Positions 1 to 11,950 are shown, counted from the stretch's first letter. The stretch is 64,000 nt of DNA from Ophiodon elongatus (GCA_016806645.1 JACSYO010001590.1:1-64000); one strand, 5' to 3'. The notes: a model not told the origin generated them from the sequence alone. Numbers and translations are program-made.

Positions 1-567
1 AGTACTACTTGGTTATGTTCAGGCAACTAAAGTACTACTTGGTTATGTTCAGGCAACTAAAGTACTACTTGGTTATGTTCAGGCAACTAAAGTACTACTT
101 AGTTATGTTCAGGCAACTAAAGTACTTAGTTATGTTCAGGCAACTAAAGTACTACTTGGTTATGTTCAGGCAACTAAAGTACTTGGTTATGTTCAGGCAA
201 CTAAAGTACTACTTGGTTATGTTCAGGCAACTAAAGTACTTGGTTATGTTCAGGCAACTAAAGTACTACTTGGTTATGTTCAGGCAACTAAAGTACTACT
301 TAGTTATGTTCAGGCAACAAAAGTACTACTTGGTTATGTTCAGGCAACTAAAGTACTTAGTTATGTTCAGGCAACTAAAGTACTACTTGGTTATGTTCAG
401 GCAACTAAAGTACTACTTGGTTATGTTCAGGCAACTAAAGTACTACTTAGTTATGTTCAGGCAACTAAAGTACTTAGTTATGTTCAGGCAACTAAAGTAC
501 TACTTGGTTATGTTCAGGCAACTAAAGTACTTAGTTATGTTCAGGCAACTAAAGTACTTAGTTATGT
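1..567. repeat. 27/30-bp minisatellite (about 19 units), window starts inside it
   Basis: Tandem units of AGTACTACTTGGTTATGTTC followed by AGGCAACTAA alternate with 27-bp versions lacking one TAC triplet. Units differ at only a few sites (GG or AG before TTATG, CAACTAA or CAACAAA). Because 27 and 30 are multiples of three, one frame stays open throughout; this is not evidence of coding. The core resembles that of the dispersed element seen elsewhere in the window. Confidence 0.97.
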
Positions 568-1524
568 GGTACTTAGGCTTTATGATTGTCTTCCTTCTCT
601 GATGATTGACAGTTGTACTGTTCGGACATGTTGAATTGCTTGATGCAGCGTTGCCATTGCTTTGGTCTGACTTCACTCTCCACCGATTGGTTACAGAAAC
701 TAAACGGAGATGTTGTCGATGAGCATCAGTTCAGTCAGCGTTTACTTTACAAACAAAACAAAAGAAGAAGAAAAACTTGTAAGTAAGTTTTGGATGACCG
801 TATTTAAAATTACAAAAAAAAAAAGGTTTTGGTTACATTTTTTATTTAATTATTCTACGGAAAGAAAACTGTGATGTAAATATTATATTACATTTTTTTT
901 TAACAATAACCTTGTTGCCGACATTTCATTTTGGTTTGGATAAAAACACAAGAAAACATATTTAAACTAAATCCGCCCAGATGGTCAGGTGCACTGATTT
1001 AGTAAATCAAACGTGTCCTCTTAACTCGAGAAGTTATCGAAACATAATTTACTAAACTTCTACAACAGAAAAAAAACTGCCACAGTCACAGAGAGTTTCA
1101 TGAAGGTCACGCAAGGTCACGCAAGGTCACACAACTTCAGATTGGAACCGAACCGAACGCCTTCTGTCTCTTACAGTTAACTTCTGCATCGATAAGGCAC
1201 AAACCTTTAAATGGACTCTTTTGATGAGCTTTGCTTTGTTTATTTATTTTTCCCAATTTTAGTATAAAATTAAATGAGTTATTGAGTTTAAAGTCCTCAG
1301 TGTGACTCTGCTTTTTATAGGAAGAAAATAACTGTAAATTACATCAAGAAACAGAGAGTATAATATTGTTTTAAAACATCACTTTTACAACAAGACTATT
1401 AAACTAATATTAAGTAATAACCTCGGGGTCTTTTGATCAGTCGGGATCTCGAGAAGGAAATTCAAACTCGGGACTAGAGGAGAAGAAAAAGGCAGATAAG
1501 TTTTCTCTTTGAGATGATATTAGA
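568..1524. other. Non-repetitive AT-rich stretch, no gene seen
   Basis: No exon, RNA gene or mobile element is recognised. The only notable motif is a triple AGGTCA at 1104-1129, listed separately. Confidence 0.6.
1104..1129 (+). promoter_or_regulatory. Three AGGTCA half-sites spaced as DR4
   Basis: AGGTCA occurs at 1104, 1114 and 1124 with CGCA spacers, giving overlapping direct repeats with 4-bp spacing. DR4 is the classical layout for thyroid hormone receptor or LXR with RXR. This is a sequence match only; such a short tandem repeat can also arise by slippage. Confidence 0.3.
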
Positions 1525-2625
1525 GTGGAGAGGAGGGAGGAAAGGAGGAGAGGAGGAAGGAGGAGAGGAGGGAGGAAGAGAAGAGGGAGGAGAGGAGGGA
1601 GGAGAGGAGGAGAGGAGGGAGGAGAGGAGGGAGGAGAGGAGGAGAGGAGGGAGGAGAGGAGGAGGAGAGGAGGAGAGGAGGGAGGAGAGGAAGGAGGAGA
1701 GGAGGAGGAGAGGAGGAGAGGAGGGAGGAGGAGAGGAGAGAGGAGGAGAGGAGGGAGGAGAGGAGGGAGGAGGGAGGAGAGACGAGGCGAGGAGGGAGGA
1801 GAGGAGGGAGGAGAGGAGGGAGGAAGGAGGAGGAGAGGAGGGAGGAGGAGAGGAGGAGGAGAGGAGGGAGGAGGAGGAGAGGAGGGAGGAAAGGGAGGGA
1901 GGAGAGGAGGGAGGAGGGAGAGGAGGGAGGAGAGGAGGAGAGAGAGGGAGGAGGAGGAGAGGAGGAGAGGAGGGAGGAAAGGAGGAGGAGGGAGGAGGAG
2001 GAGGAAAGGAGGAGGAGGAGGGAGGAGAGGAGGGAGGAGAGGAGGGAGGAGGGAGGAGAGGAGGGAGGAAAGGAGGGAGGAGGAGGAGAGGAGGGAGGAG
2101 GAGGAGAGGAGGAGGGAGGGAGGAGAGGAGGGAGGAGGAAAGGAGGGAGGAAAGGAGTGAGGAGAGGAGGGAGGAGGGAGGAGAGGAGGGAGGAAAGGAG
2201 GGAGGAGGGAGGAGAGGAGGGAGGAAAGGAGGGAAGAGAGGAGGGAGGAAAGGAGGGAGGAAAAGAGGGAGGAGAGGAGGGAGGAGGGAGGAGGGAGGAG
2301 AGGAGGGAGGAGGGAAGAGACAAGGGACGAAAGGAGGGAGGAGAGGAGGTAGGAGAGGATGGAGGAAAGGAGGGAGGAGAGGAGGGAGGAAAAGAGAAAG
2401 GAGAGGAGGGAGGAGAGGAGGGAGGAAAGAAGGGAGGAGAGGAGGGAGGAAAGGAGGGAGGAGAGGAGGGAGATGAGGGAGGAAAGGAAGGAGGAGAGGA
2501 GGGAGGAAAGGAGGGAAGAGAGGAGGGAGGAGAGGAGGGAGGAGAGGAGGGAAGAAAGGAAGGAGGAGAGGAGGGAGGAGAGGAGGGAGGAGAGGAGGGA
2601 GGAAAGGAGGGAGGAGAGGGCATTT
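1525..2625. repeat. 1.1-kb polypurine tract (GGAGGGAGGAGA-type)
   Basis: Almost every base on the plus strand is G or A, arranged as degenerate GAGGAGGGAG units. Only isolated pyrimidines interrupt it, for example near 1782-1786, 2158, 2321-2328 and 2350-2360. Long Arg/Glu-rich (plus) and Pro/Ser/Leu-rich (minus) frames are by-products. The composition could allow triplex or G-quadruplex structures. Confidence 0.97.
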
Positions 2626-2639
2626 AGGGGGAAAGGAAG

Positions 2640-3060
2640 TACTTCCTGATGAAATTAGTTGTGAGCAGGAGATAAGGAGGCCGTCTGCCGTCCTCACTGA
2701 AGGAAAGAGATTAATAAAGAGGTCAAAGGTCTGGAATCTGATTCGCTTGAAGTTAGAATTCATAAGATGTTCACGAAATCAAACCCCCGGTTTTTTAATT
2801 CCGTTTGTGGTCGGCATTGTTTTTAGTTTACGTTCAGTAACTACCCGTGTTTGGTGGGAGTTTAACCACCGTAAGTTGCTCTTCACGGGGCAGTAATGAA
2901 GCATCGGCAATGCATACTAACAATCCTGTCTTCTACAAAATTGCTGTCCCATACAACTAAATTGCTCTCTCAATTTTGTTTCGAGGGATTTTTATTAAAA
3001 TTTAAACTAAACGAAATGAAAAACACTACAAAGCTACTTGGTTAGTAAAACATTATATTA
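2640..3060. other. Non-repetitive spacer between purine tract and second minisatellite array
   Basis: AT-rich unique sequence with no recognised gene or element. Confidence 0.5.
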
Positions 3061-3078
3061 TTGTTATTATTGTTATCT

Positions 3079-3470
3079 TCAGGCAACAAAAGTACTACTT
3101 GGTTATGTTCAAACAACAAAAGTATCAAGTAGTACTTTAGTTGCCTAAACATGACCAAGTAGTACTTTTGTTGCCTTAACCTACTGAGTTATGTTGAGGC
3201 AACTTGGTTATATCTAGGCAACAGAAGTACTACTTAGTTATGTTCAGGCAACTAAAGTACTTAGTTATGTTCAGGCAACTAAAGTACTTAGTTATGTTCA
3301 GGCAACTAAAGTACTACTTGGTTATGTTCAGGCAACAAAAGTACTTAGTTATGTTCAGGCAACTAAAGTACTACTTGGTTATGTTCAGGCAACAAAAGTA
3401 CTTAGTTATGTTCAGGCAACTAAAGTACTACTTGGTTATGTTCAGGCAACTAAAGTACTACTTGGTTATG
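3079..3470. repeat. Second block of the 27/30-bp minisatellite, with inverted units
   Basis: About 11 units of the same repeat as at 1-567. At 3126-3180 two units lie in the opposite orientation (TTTAGTTGCCTAAACATGAC type), followed by degenerate and then regular plus-orientation units to 3470. Confidence 0.95.
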
Positions 3471-5040
3471 TCTCAACTATTTTTAAGGAGCAGTAGAATG
3501 ACGATAATGCAACAGGCCCTGGTGAACGACATGTTTCCGTGTTACTGGCAGGGTCCGCCATTCTAGATTCAAATTGCCATCCCACACATGAGGCAATCAC
3601 GGGGAGCAACGCGGTGTTTGTCAACGTGTCTCACTGACGCCTCACTGTATCTTCTATGAGCTGGAATAAGTTTTATTCTGAAGCGGGAAACACGAGGTAT
3701 TGGTCTCCAAGGTGATTGCATCGTTTTCAGACCGCAGAAAGATTCATTTAGAAGCGAGCTGGTGAACAAAGTGGAGCATTGAGCAACTAAAGACACAGAT
3801 ATTTCCCGAAGGAAAAAGAGAGAATATTGAATTCACACTCATCAGTTGACTCCACACTAATTATAACATTGATGGACTGTGTAAATAAGGAAACGCTCAA
3901 CTAGAAGGTGATGATGTGTTGCAGGTTTAAGTACGAGACTGAAAACAGGTGAAACCTCCAACATGCTTGTTTTCCCGTTTTTTTTAAACAGACGCGTTGC
4001 CCCTCGAGTTGCTCAAATGAAAAGTTGCTGCGGTGCACGTCGACATGCCTCACCATTTAGCTGTAATGACGGCCAGGTGTGTGTTCCTCTCCTCCGATCT
4101 GACTCATTTTGACGGAGATGAAAATCAAAAAGCTGCGTTAATTCTCCTCTCTCTGCCGGCTCCGACGGAGAGAGAGTTTATATAATTATCAGCAGTGCTG
4201 CTGCACGAAGCCAAAGCCAGCTCAGCACAACTCAAACATCCAGAACTCCCATCTGCAGCTGCCAACCTGCAGCACGTCGAGCAGTGTAAATCATACAAAG
4301 TACTCGGAGTAATAAAACACGATCCGACTGCGGTGGAGGCGTTTTTTCCGCTTTCACCCCACATTAGCTGCAGCGATGCAATAATAAAATAAAGGAAATG
4401 GGTTGCAGCAGCGGGAAGTGGAGGTTTAACAGCTCTAATAACAGGCAGCCGCAGGAAATAAAAAAAAAAAAAAGGATCCAAATGCAGACACAGCTGCTTG
4501 TTTATGTAATTCAAAAATCAATGAACAGGAGGAAGCTGACAAATGTGAGGGGGCCGAGGCAGGTGGGCAGGTGAAGATGGTGATAGTTGTGATTTAGTTT
4601 GTTGGTTTGGTCCGGGGAGATTTGACGGGCGGGAGACAGAAGCTAACCCGGAACAACACGACGCCATTCGCCTTATTCAAATGATTAAAACCAAGAGTCT
4701 GCTTACGGTCACCATGAGGGTTATTATCTCGTCTGTGAGAAGAGAGAGCAGAAGAAGCTTGAAGATGTTGAGCAGCAGAGTCCCGACAGTCGGAGGTCAG
4801 AGGTCAGAGGTCAGATTCTTCCACTGCCAACTTGTCCAAGATGGCAGCTTGGTCAGAGGCCCTACGCGTCAAACAATGACGCTCTACCTGGCGGTAGTCA
4901 TGGCGAGATTAAAGGAGGAAGTCAGGTGACGTAGAATAAAGAGTGACAAAGTCCACACAGGAGGTTGGGTGGATGTTTACATAAAAAAACATAGAACTTT
5001 CACCCAGGAAACAGCTGTTTGTGTCTCGTGTGAAATTAAA
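3471..5040. other. Mostly unique sequence, no gene seen
   Basis: No exon is recognised. Short ORFs at 3569-3796, 4125-4514 and 4681-4929 show no domain I can name. A triple AGGTCAG lies at 4794-4813. Confidence 0.5.
4794..4813 (+). promoter_or_regulatory. Three AGGTCA half-sites spaced as DR1
   Basis: AGGTCA begins at 4794, 4801 and 4808, each followed by a G. This gives overlapping DR1 sites of the type used by RXR/PPAR, HNF4 or COUP-TF. Function is not shown by sequence alone. Confidence 0.3.
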
Positions 5041-5054
5041 AGACAATGTTGACT

Positions 5055-5390
5055 TTTTTTTAAAGTACATTTTTTTTAAAGTAACAGACCATAAAGCAGG
5101 GTGTGCTTTAGGGCGGGGCTACAAGGTGATTGACAGGTCTCTACCATGGTGTTGTCTGGTCTGGTAGTTTTTTTTACAACTTAAACCTTCCACAGTCTGT
5201 TTTCACCTCATTCAAATGTTAATGGAACGCTTTCATACTTAGCTCCACCCCCTCGTGTCACTTCTGGTTGCAAAAAAACAAGATGGCCACGGCCAAACTG
5301 CCGAACTCAAGGCTTCAAAACTATAGTCCACGAACTAAAGGTGACGTCACTTTGACTACGTCCACTTCTCATTTACAGTCTTTGTTCCAG
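5055..5390 (-). mobile_element. Dispersed repeat family 2, antisense copy
   Basis: The reverse complement carries TGTCAATCACCTTGTAGCCC, a GCCATCTTGTTTTTT segment and a CTTTATGGTCTGTTA segment. The same order occurs in copies at 15.2, 20.6 and 47.4 kb. It has no coding capacity and I cannot name the family. Confidence 0.7.
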
Positions 5391-5654
5391 AGGCTACGCA
5401 CACGTCATCGCTTCAAGCTGCCACATTTGACAAGTTGGGATCAGGAACAAACCTTTTTTTTTAAGCCTTTATGAGGTTCGATTCTCACAGTTTTGATTCT
5501 TACAATCAGCATTTTGAGATTTGAAAATACTGCGTTTATGATTAACATTAGAATCGGAAAAATAACATTCGGAATTCGATTAAACTAAATATACAAAAAA
5601 ATTAAATAATCAAAACCTGATTCAGGATCCTGACTTGGATGAGGCTCATGTTCT

Positions 5655-5655
<1 letters not shown>

Positions 5656-5726
<71 letters not shown>
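5656..5726. repeat. (GA)n microsatellite
   Basis: An uninterrupted run of about 35 GA dinucleotides. Confidence 0.98.
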
Positions 5727-5727
<1 letters not shown>

Positions 5728-5933
5728 TGACATGCAGCTCAGGTCCTGAACCAGAACCGTGGAGGCTGCGACCACGCGGTGTCACCGCGGCCGGAGGAGG
5801 AAGTCAGGTGACACCTCAGCGATGGCGGTTTGAGTGGGAAGTTTAATCCTGAACGCTGGAGGAGAAAGTGTGTGTGTGGGCGCACTCAATCCTGCACATG
5901 ATTACATTCTTTTTGTCGAGTTGTAGGTCTTTG

Positions 5934-5934
<1 letters not shown>

Positions 5935-5999
<65 letters not shown>
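5935..5999. repeat. (CA)n microsatellite
   Basis: An uninterrupted run of about 32 CA dinucleotides. Confidence 0.98.
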
Positions 6000-6002
<3 letters not shown>

Positions 6003-6168
6003 CAGCTGGCTCACACAACAATTGGCTGGATTGAATAAAAGGATCTGAGCTGGACCGCCGGCTCGCGTGTGCTGATTCTGACTGCATCCATGAGGAATGA
6101 AACAACAATAAGAACGAGCGGCGACGAGGGAGAGACGTGGAAGGAGCTCGTATCATGAAGCAGTTAAA

Positions 6169-6266
6169 AATAGAAAGAGAGAGAGAGGGGGAGAGAGAGA
6201 GAGAGAGAGACAGAGAGAGGGAGAGAGAGAGAGAGAGAGACAGAGAGAGAGACAGAGAGAGAGAGG

Positions 6267-6312
<46 letters not shown>
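6169..6312. repeat. (GA)n tract with GGGA and ACAGA interruptions
   Basis: A purine-rich imperfect dinucleotide repeat. Confidence 0.97.
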
Positions 6313-6315
<3 letters not shown>

Positions 6316-7140
6316 TGCTGGGCAGGAAAAAATGCCTGAGATGTAATCCACTGATTTAAGAGAGGAGAAGCGACTTCAGATCAGATTATTCTGAGGCCCT
6401 CCGCGGTCTCTAATGAGTTACCGCTCACTCCAGTGGGTATTAAAGCTAAACTGTGAGCTTAACCCTTCCAAATATGACACTAAACACAGAACACATCATT
6501 TGTTTTTCCACCAAAATATCTGATGTGGCAGACATATACGTTTCTGTGGTTATGACTGGCCACTCAAAAAGGATTAATACAATTAGATCACAAGGACTTG
6601 AGTTTCTTTTCTTATCCTTAAAAGCACAATAAGTAGGATTTGTTGGTTGTGGTTTGCAAACACGACATTCAAAGTTGGCTCCTCCCCCTCAGCAGGTGAG
6701 CGACGGCCCAGAGTCCCTCTCTCTTTGGAAGGAGCTCTGCTTGGCGGGTTGCTTGGCGGGTTGCCTCGTTACATTTGCATTCCTGTACTTCCTGTCGGAT
6801 GCGATCTGGCACTCGGTCGCTACGGGTTTTTTTTTTTGGAGGTTGATTCCCAGAAACGTCCCGAACACTGCAGAATAATAAAATGCAGGCAGAAAGCAGC
6901 AGCAGCCTCTGCTGATACAGACGGCAACAAACACTTCTCGTGGTCACAAACCATTACCGAGAGGGATCGTTTTATGAGTCTGTTTCTTTTGTTCCTTCCT
7001 TTGAGACGCACCGGGCCTTTAACCCACTTAAAACCAGGACCAACCTGCGGCTCTGTGAGTGGAGCCGACGTGGAAGTGGCTTCAAACTCGCATTCTCCTT
7101 GTAAACAGCGAATGTTTCCTGTGAACATGAAACAAGAGTG
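6313..7140. other. Unique sequence, no gene seen
   Basis: Overlapping ORFs on both strands at 6647-7149 have no recognisable domain and look accidental. A short direct repeat (CTTGGCGGGTTG) occurs at 6740-6762. Confidence 0.45.
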
Positions 7141-7141
7141 A

Positions 7142-7368
7142 ACAGACACGTCCCCGCTACGTCCCCACGTCCCCTCGTCCCCCCCGTCCCCGCACGTCCC
7201 CGCTACGTCCCCCGAGTACGCCCCGCTACGTCCCCCGATACGATACGTCCCCCGCTACGTCCCCCGATACGATACGTCCCCCGCTACGCCCCTGATACTG
7301 ATACGTCCCCCGATACGATACGTCCCCATTACGTCCCCCGCTACGTCCCCGATATGAAACGTCCCGAC
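7142..7368. repeat. CGTCCCC / CGATACGATA minisatellite
   Basis: Irregular short units mix CTACGTCCCC and GATACGATACGTCCCC. Confidence 0.9.
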
Positions 7369-7505
7369 TGAGGCGAGAGGGGAACGCAGAGCATCACCTC
7401 CACCAAACAAGCCTCAATGTTGTTGAACGAGTTCCAGAAAGAGAGTTTCTGTTCAGCATGATTAAAGTAATGGGAATTTGTAAACGTCACAAAAGCGGGT
7501 GATCC

Positions 7506-7509
<4 letters not shown>

Positions 7510-7569
<60 letters not shown>
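7510..7569. repeat. (CA)n microsatellite
   Basis: About 30 CA units. Confidence 0.98.
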
Positions 7570-7572
<3 letters not shown>

Positions 7573-7692
7573 CTGTGCATATCTTGTGTTTTGTAGCTTT
7601 TTATCACGATTCTCTGTCTCTCGCCCCCGTGGCAACACAAAAAGGCCTGAGTAAGGTGTCCCCAGGTGGTACTCACTATCATCTCCCTCCCT

Positions 7693-7694
<2 letters not shown>

Positions 7695-7759
<65 letters not shown>
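7695..7759. repeat. (CA)n microsatellite
   Basis: About 32 CA units, 125 bp after another CA tract. Confidence 0.98.
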
Positions 7760-7761
<2 letters not shown>

Positions 7762-7824
7762 CTACAAATGACACACAAACACACCAACGTGTCCTCATAT
7801 AATAGTTCAATATATAAAAAAGTT

Positions 7825-7975
7825 CCCACTCGTTTTTTGTGCATTTTCCAACAAAAGTCCAGCAACACCTTTCAATATGCATGCAGTCATATCCGAAACA
7901 AACTTTGGTCTTCACAGGAAACAACTTAGTGAGATTATGGAAAAGTTTGTGGTTTGGATTAAAATAAAAAAGTTT
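7825..7975 (+). mobile_element. Dispersed repeat family 1, partial copy
   Basis: Ordered landmarks are GTGCATTTTCCAACAAAAGT, CCAGCAACAC, TGCATGCAGT, CACAGGAAACAACTTAGT and GGTTTGGATTAAAATAA. The same order recurs at 26.7, 34.3, 44.5 (reversed) and 57.1 kb. Confidence 0.7.
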
Positions 7976-8639
7976 TCCTGAGTGACGGTTTCCATTGAGC
8001 CCTCCACCACCTCCCCTTCCCTGTTCTGTTGTTTCATGATTATGTGCTTTACATACTGGGATATCTACATATTACAGCGCATTACTTTGTGCTGGTATAG
8101 GAACGCTGCATGAGCCTGACCACTCACATAAAGAGTATAAACTCACATGCTCTCCTTGTTGGTGATGTACTGAGCATCAGGACAGAAAGTATTTAAATGA
8201 CAGTAGATATAACACAATAAAATAACAATAACATGAAATATGAACAATAATGAATGTTGTTACTGGAGCCAGAAGGGAAGTCTTAAAAAAATTAAAACAA
8301 GCCCAAAGTTATTAAACTTCCATTCGAGGAAATGGAAGCAAAGCATTACATTTGAGAAGCTGCAGCCTTAAATGTTTGATGTTGTATCCATTATTCCTCC
8401 ATCAGCTGATCGTCCTCGTGGTTCAAGCTCGTGGACTCAGAGTCCACTTCTCTTAAGAGCAGGTTGCTTTTCCTCTTTCCCTCCACCGAGTCCACAGAGG
8501 AAATCCTCCCTGGTTTTCCTTTAATGGAGCTCCGACTTCTCCGGAGAGACAAACACAGCAGCAGCAAAACAACTTGAGGGATTCATTATTTACTGGACAT
8601 GGAGGAGGAGGGAACTGAGACCGCGTGCACGGACGACTT

Positions 8640-8785
8640 CTTCTGGTGCTGCTGCCGACTCCAAACACACACGTTAACGTGCACACGCACACGCACGAGA
8701 CAACACACACCGTTAACGTGCACACGCACACGCACGAGACAACACACACCGTTAACGTGCACACGCATGAGACAACACACACAGG
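8640..8785. repeat. About 38-bp tandem repeat, nearly 3 units
   Basis: Units contain CGTTAACGTGCACACGCACA followed by CGCACGAGACAACACACAC. Confidence 0.9.
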
Positions 8786-8866
8786 GTCAAACAGAGGTGC
8801 CCCCCCCCCCCGCCCCTTCGACCCCCCCGATAAGACTCTGACACGCTTCAAACCACACGTTCCTTT

Positions 8867-8869
<3 letters not shown>

Positions 8870-8912
<43 letters not shown>
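8870..8912. repeat. (CA)n microsatellite
   Basis: About 21 CA units, downstream of a C-homopolymer near 8801. Confidence 0.98.
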
Positions 8913-8914
<2 letters not shown>

Positions 8915-9246
8915 TATTTATGTCCTGAACCCTGAAGTTTACAATCTGAATCCCATTCAGCACTTCAGTCCAGCGATTCCTTCACAGGGAGCCGAAGTCC
9001 CGCCCCTTCTGGTGCCCCGCCCCTCCTCCCCTCTTCCCCCCATGGGACATTATTTAATAAAGAATATGTACAGCAGTTAACGGTATTAGAGACGAATATT
9101 TTTTTGGATCCCCTTTTGAATTGTGCCATAAATTACACAAATGATGTTTAACTATTTAAAAGATAATTTTGTGGTTTATTGATAGGTTTGTCGTCGTATT
9201 ATTTGTTTTTCTGTGAAACCGATGAGTGAACTTCATCTCTCGTCCA

Positions 9247-9248
9247 CA

Positions 9249-9338
<90 letters not shown>
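9247..9338. repeat. (CA)n microsatellite
   Basis: About 45 CA units. Confidence 0.98.
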
Positions 9339-9339
<1 letters not shown>

Positions 9340-9714
9340 CAGTGGGAACAATGCTTTACATACAATCGAGGTAACACTCTTTAAGAGGCTGAAAATAAAC
9401 AAATGAATGAATTAGTGCACGTTTCACCGTGCGCTCCCGATGGAGTAGTGACTTCCATCTGAAGGCGCTCCTTCTCTTTGCTTTCAGTTTGAGACTGAAA
9501 GGAAAATAACAGACTGTCACACTTGTTACTCGTTCCTCCTGGAGGAGGCGAGATGTGAGGAGAAGCGAAACTTCTTTCAATTGTTTGATTCGACTTTTAT
9601 TCCTCAAGGTCGTGGCTGGTTTTTTTTAACAAGCTCTGATCCTTTCAAGTCTCCGAGTGATCTCAGAAAACTACTGTGAGTGAACAGCTGGATGTCTTTT
9701 GTCTCTCCTTGTTC

Positions 9715-10050
9715 TTGTTCCCTAAACCCTTGTTTTGTGGCCTGAACTCTTGTTTTGTTCCCTAAACCCTTGTTTTGTGGCCTAAACCCTTGTTCTGTTC
9801 CCTAAACCCTTGTTTTGTGGCCTAAACCCTTTTTTTGTTCCCTAAACTCATGTTTTGTTCCCTAAACCCTTTTTTTATTCCCTAAACCCTTGTTTTGTGG
9901 CCTAAACCCTTGTTTTGTTCCCTAAACCAAACCTTGTGGCATAAACCCTTGTCTTGTTCCCTAAACCCCTGTATTATTCCTAAACCCTTGCCTTGTGGCC
10001 TAAACCCTTGTCTTGTTCCCTAAACCCTTGTCTTGTGGCCTAAACCTAAC
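9715..10050 (-). repeat. About 23-bp minisatellite, CCTAAACCCTTGTTTTGT type
   Basis: Units alternate GTTCCCTAAACCCTTGTTTT and GTGGCCTAAACCCTTGTTTT. In reverse complement the unit is close to GGTTTAGGCAACAAAAC, the core of dispersed family 1. The sequence just after it, to about 10200, contains further family-1-like landmarks on the minus strand, such as TTGCCTCGACCTAAC. Confidence 0.92.
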
Positions 10051-10724
10051 CGTTTAGTTACTTTAAGCTCAGCCACGATGGTTTTAAATTAACTCAACTA
10101 AGTGCTCTTGTTGCCTCGACCTAACTTTCGTCCTGTAACGTGATGTCACAACAAAAATAAAATGGACAATTGGTTTCCTTGTAAACAAAACCAACAGATC
10201 CATGTCGTGATGCGTGACCTTGTTTGACCTTCACAGAGGTCACGTTTGACTGGATTGAGGACGCCGACGAGCAGGTGGAGAGGAGAACAGGCTTAAGTCA
10301 GTTTGGAGAGAGCCACTCACTACTGTGTGTGTGTGTGATCCGTTTCATTGGCCGGCGGCCATCTTGTTTCTGTGAGCCGAGGCTTTGTCCCGCAGCTCTT
10401 GTTCGGCCTTCTTCTACAGCACGCCAGCGAGCCCCGCGGTCACCTTTCTATTTTCAGCCCGGGAAAAGTTGGGGCCAAGCCTGCAGCCGGGCAACGCGTT
10501 CAGCCTACTTTAAAGCCTACATGCCCCAGAATGCCTTTCAGCCCGGGGGAGGGGGGGTTGATTTCTATTTCTACACAAATATAGAAACAAAAGCTGCTGA
10601 AACGTGAATCCTGCTTCTCTTTTTCCTGCCAACACAACATGATCTGTTGGTGAGGATGAACTCCGAAAAGGTTTAAATGAGAAAGAGACACCGGCTGAAG
10701 CCCGAGAGCACACAGATGGCCTCT

Positions 10725-10735
10725 TTGTGCGCGTG

Positions 10736-10797
<62 letters not shown>
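10725..10797. repeat. (GT)n microsatellite
   Basis: About 35 GT units, preceded by GCGTGTGTGTGC. Confidence 0.98.
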
Positions 10798-10798
<1 letters not shown>

Positions 10799-10929
10799 AC
10801 TTTGCATAGCGTGTGATGAACAGAAGCAGCTCGGTGCTGCTGTTGATGACCTGAAGATGTAAACAGAGACAACGATAGAGTGAAGCATCCCACCAAAAGT
10901 AAAGATTAAATAAAAAGGCGTCAGTCGGA

Positions 10930-11022
10930 GGAGGAGGAGGAGGAGGAGGAGGAGCGGAGGAGGAGGAGGAGGAGGAGGAGGAGGAGCGGAGGAGGAGGAG
11001 GAGGAGCGGAGGAGGAGCGGAG
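10930..11022. repeat. (GGA)n tract with GCGGA interruptions
   Basis: GGA trinucleotide runs interrupted by AGCGGAGG. Confidence 0.97.
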
Positions 11023-11335
11023 GTCTGACAGCAGAGCCTCCTCCTCGCCGCCCGCTGTCAATAATTACCGACTTTACAATCTGCAGCAGAGAGAAGCCTG
11101 CAGCAGATCTTGACCTCTGACCTTTTCAAAAACAAGTGCGTCTCCTGCTCCGCCGGCTTGTTTCCTAAACCACACGAGGAAAAGATCTCCTCACACATCG
11201 ATCGTGGAAAATAGAAAAAAACAATTAGAGACGTGTTTCTGAGGCGGGTGGATGTAAACTTACAGGAGGTGGAAAACTACTTCCTCTCGGCGAGCAATTA
11301 ATTATCACGTTGAACTTTGTTCCGCTGCGAGTGAG

Positions 11336-11368
11336 CAGGAGGAGGAGGAGGAGGAGGTAGGTAAGGAG

Positions 11369-11403
<35 letters not shown>

Positions 11404-11449
11404 GGAGGAGGTAGGTAACGAGGAGGAGGAGGAGGAGGAGACAGGTGAG

Positions 11450-11484
<35 letters not shown>

Positions 11485-11503
11485 GGAGGAGGAGGAGTAG
11501 GAG

Positions 11504-11538
<35 letters not shown>

Positions 11539-11848
11539 GGAGGAGGAGGAAGAGGAGGCGGAGGAGAAGGAGGAGGAGGAGACAGGTGAGGAGGAGGAGG
11601 AAGAGGAGGAGGAGGAGGAGGAAGAGGAGGCGGAGGAGAAGGAGGAGGAGGAGACAGGTGAGGAGGAGGAGGAGGAGGAGGAGGAGATAGGTAAGGAGGA
11701 GACAGGTGAGGAGGAGGAAGAGGAGGAGGAGGAGACAGGTGAGGAAGAGGAGGAGGAGACAGGTGAGGAGGAGGAGGAGGAGGAGACAGGTGAGGAAGAG
11801 GAGGAGGAGGAGACAAGTGAGGAGGAGGAGGAGGAGGAGGAGGAGCCT
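11336..11848. repeat. (GGA)n block with ACAGGTGA and GTAGGTAA interruptions
   Basis: Over 500 bp of GGA/GAA trinucleotides. Recurrent GAGACAGGTGAGGAGG segments suggest higher-order duplication. The long Pro/Ser and Arg/Glu frames are by-products. Confidence 0.97.
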
Positions 11849-11950
11849 GTTCTGGGGAAGCTGAGCCCTGAAGAGCTGCTGGTCAGCAGCCTGTGATGAA
11901 GAGCTTCTGACAACTGGAAGATTACATCGTCTTCATCAGAGAGGGGAGCG

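Noticed and set aside
9..602. 197-codon ORF of repeated VMFRQLKYYL units
   Set aside because: It is a translation of the 27/30-bp minisatellite; the frame stays open only because the period is a multiple of three.
1474..2763. Long Pro/Ser/Leu and Arg/Glu ORFs on both strands
   Set aside because: Translations of the purine tract in several overlapping frames at once, with no domain.
9715..10050. Plant-type telomere look-alike (CCCTAAACCC)
   Set aside because: The period is about 23 bp with TTGTTTTG between motifs; better explained by the family-1 core.
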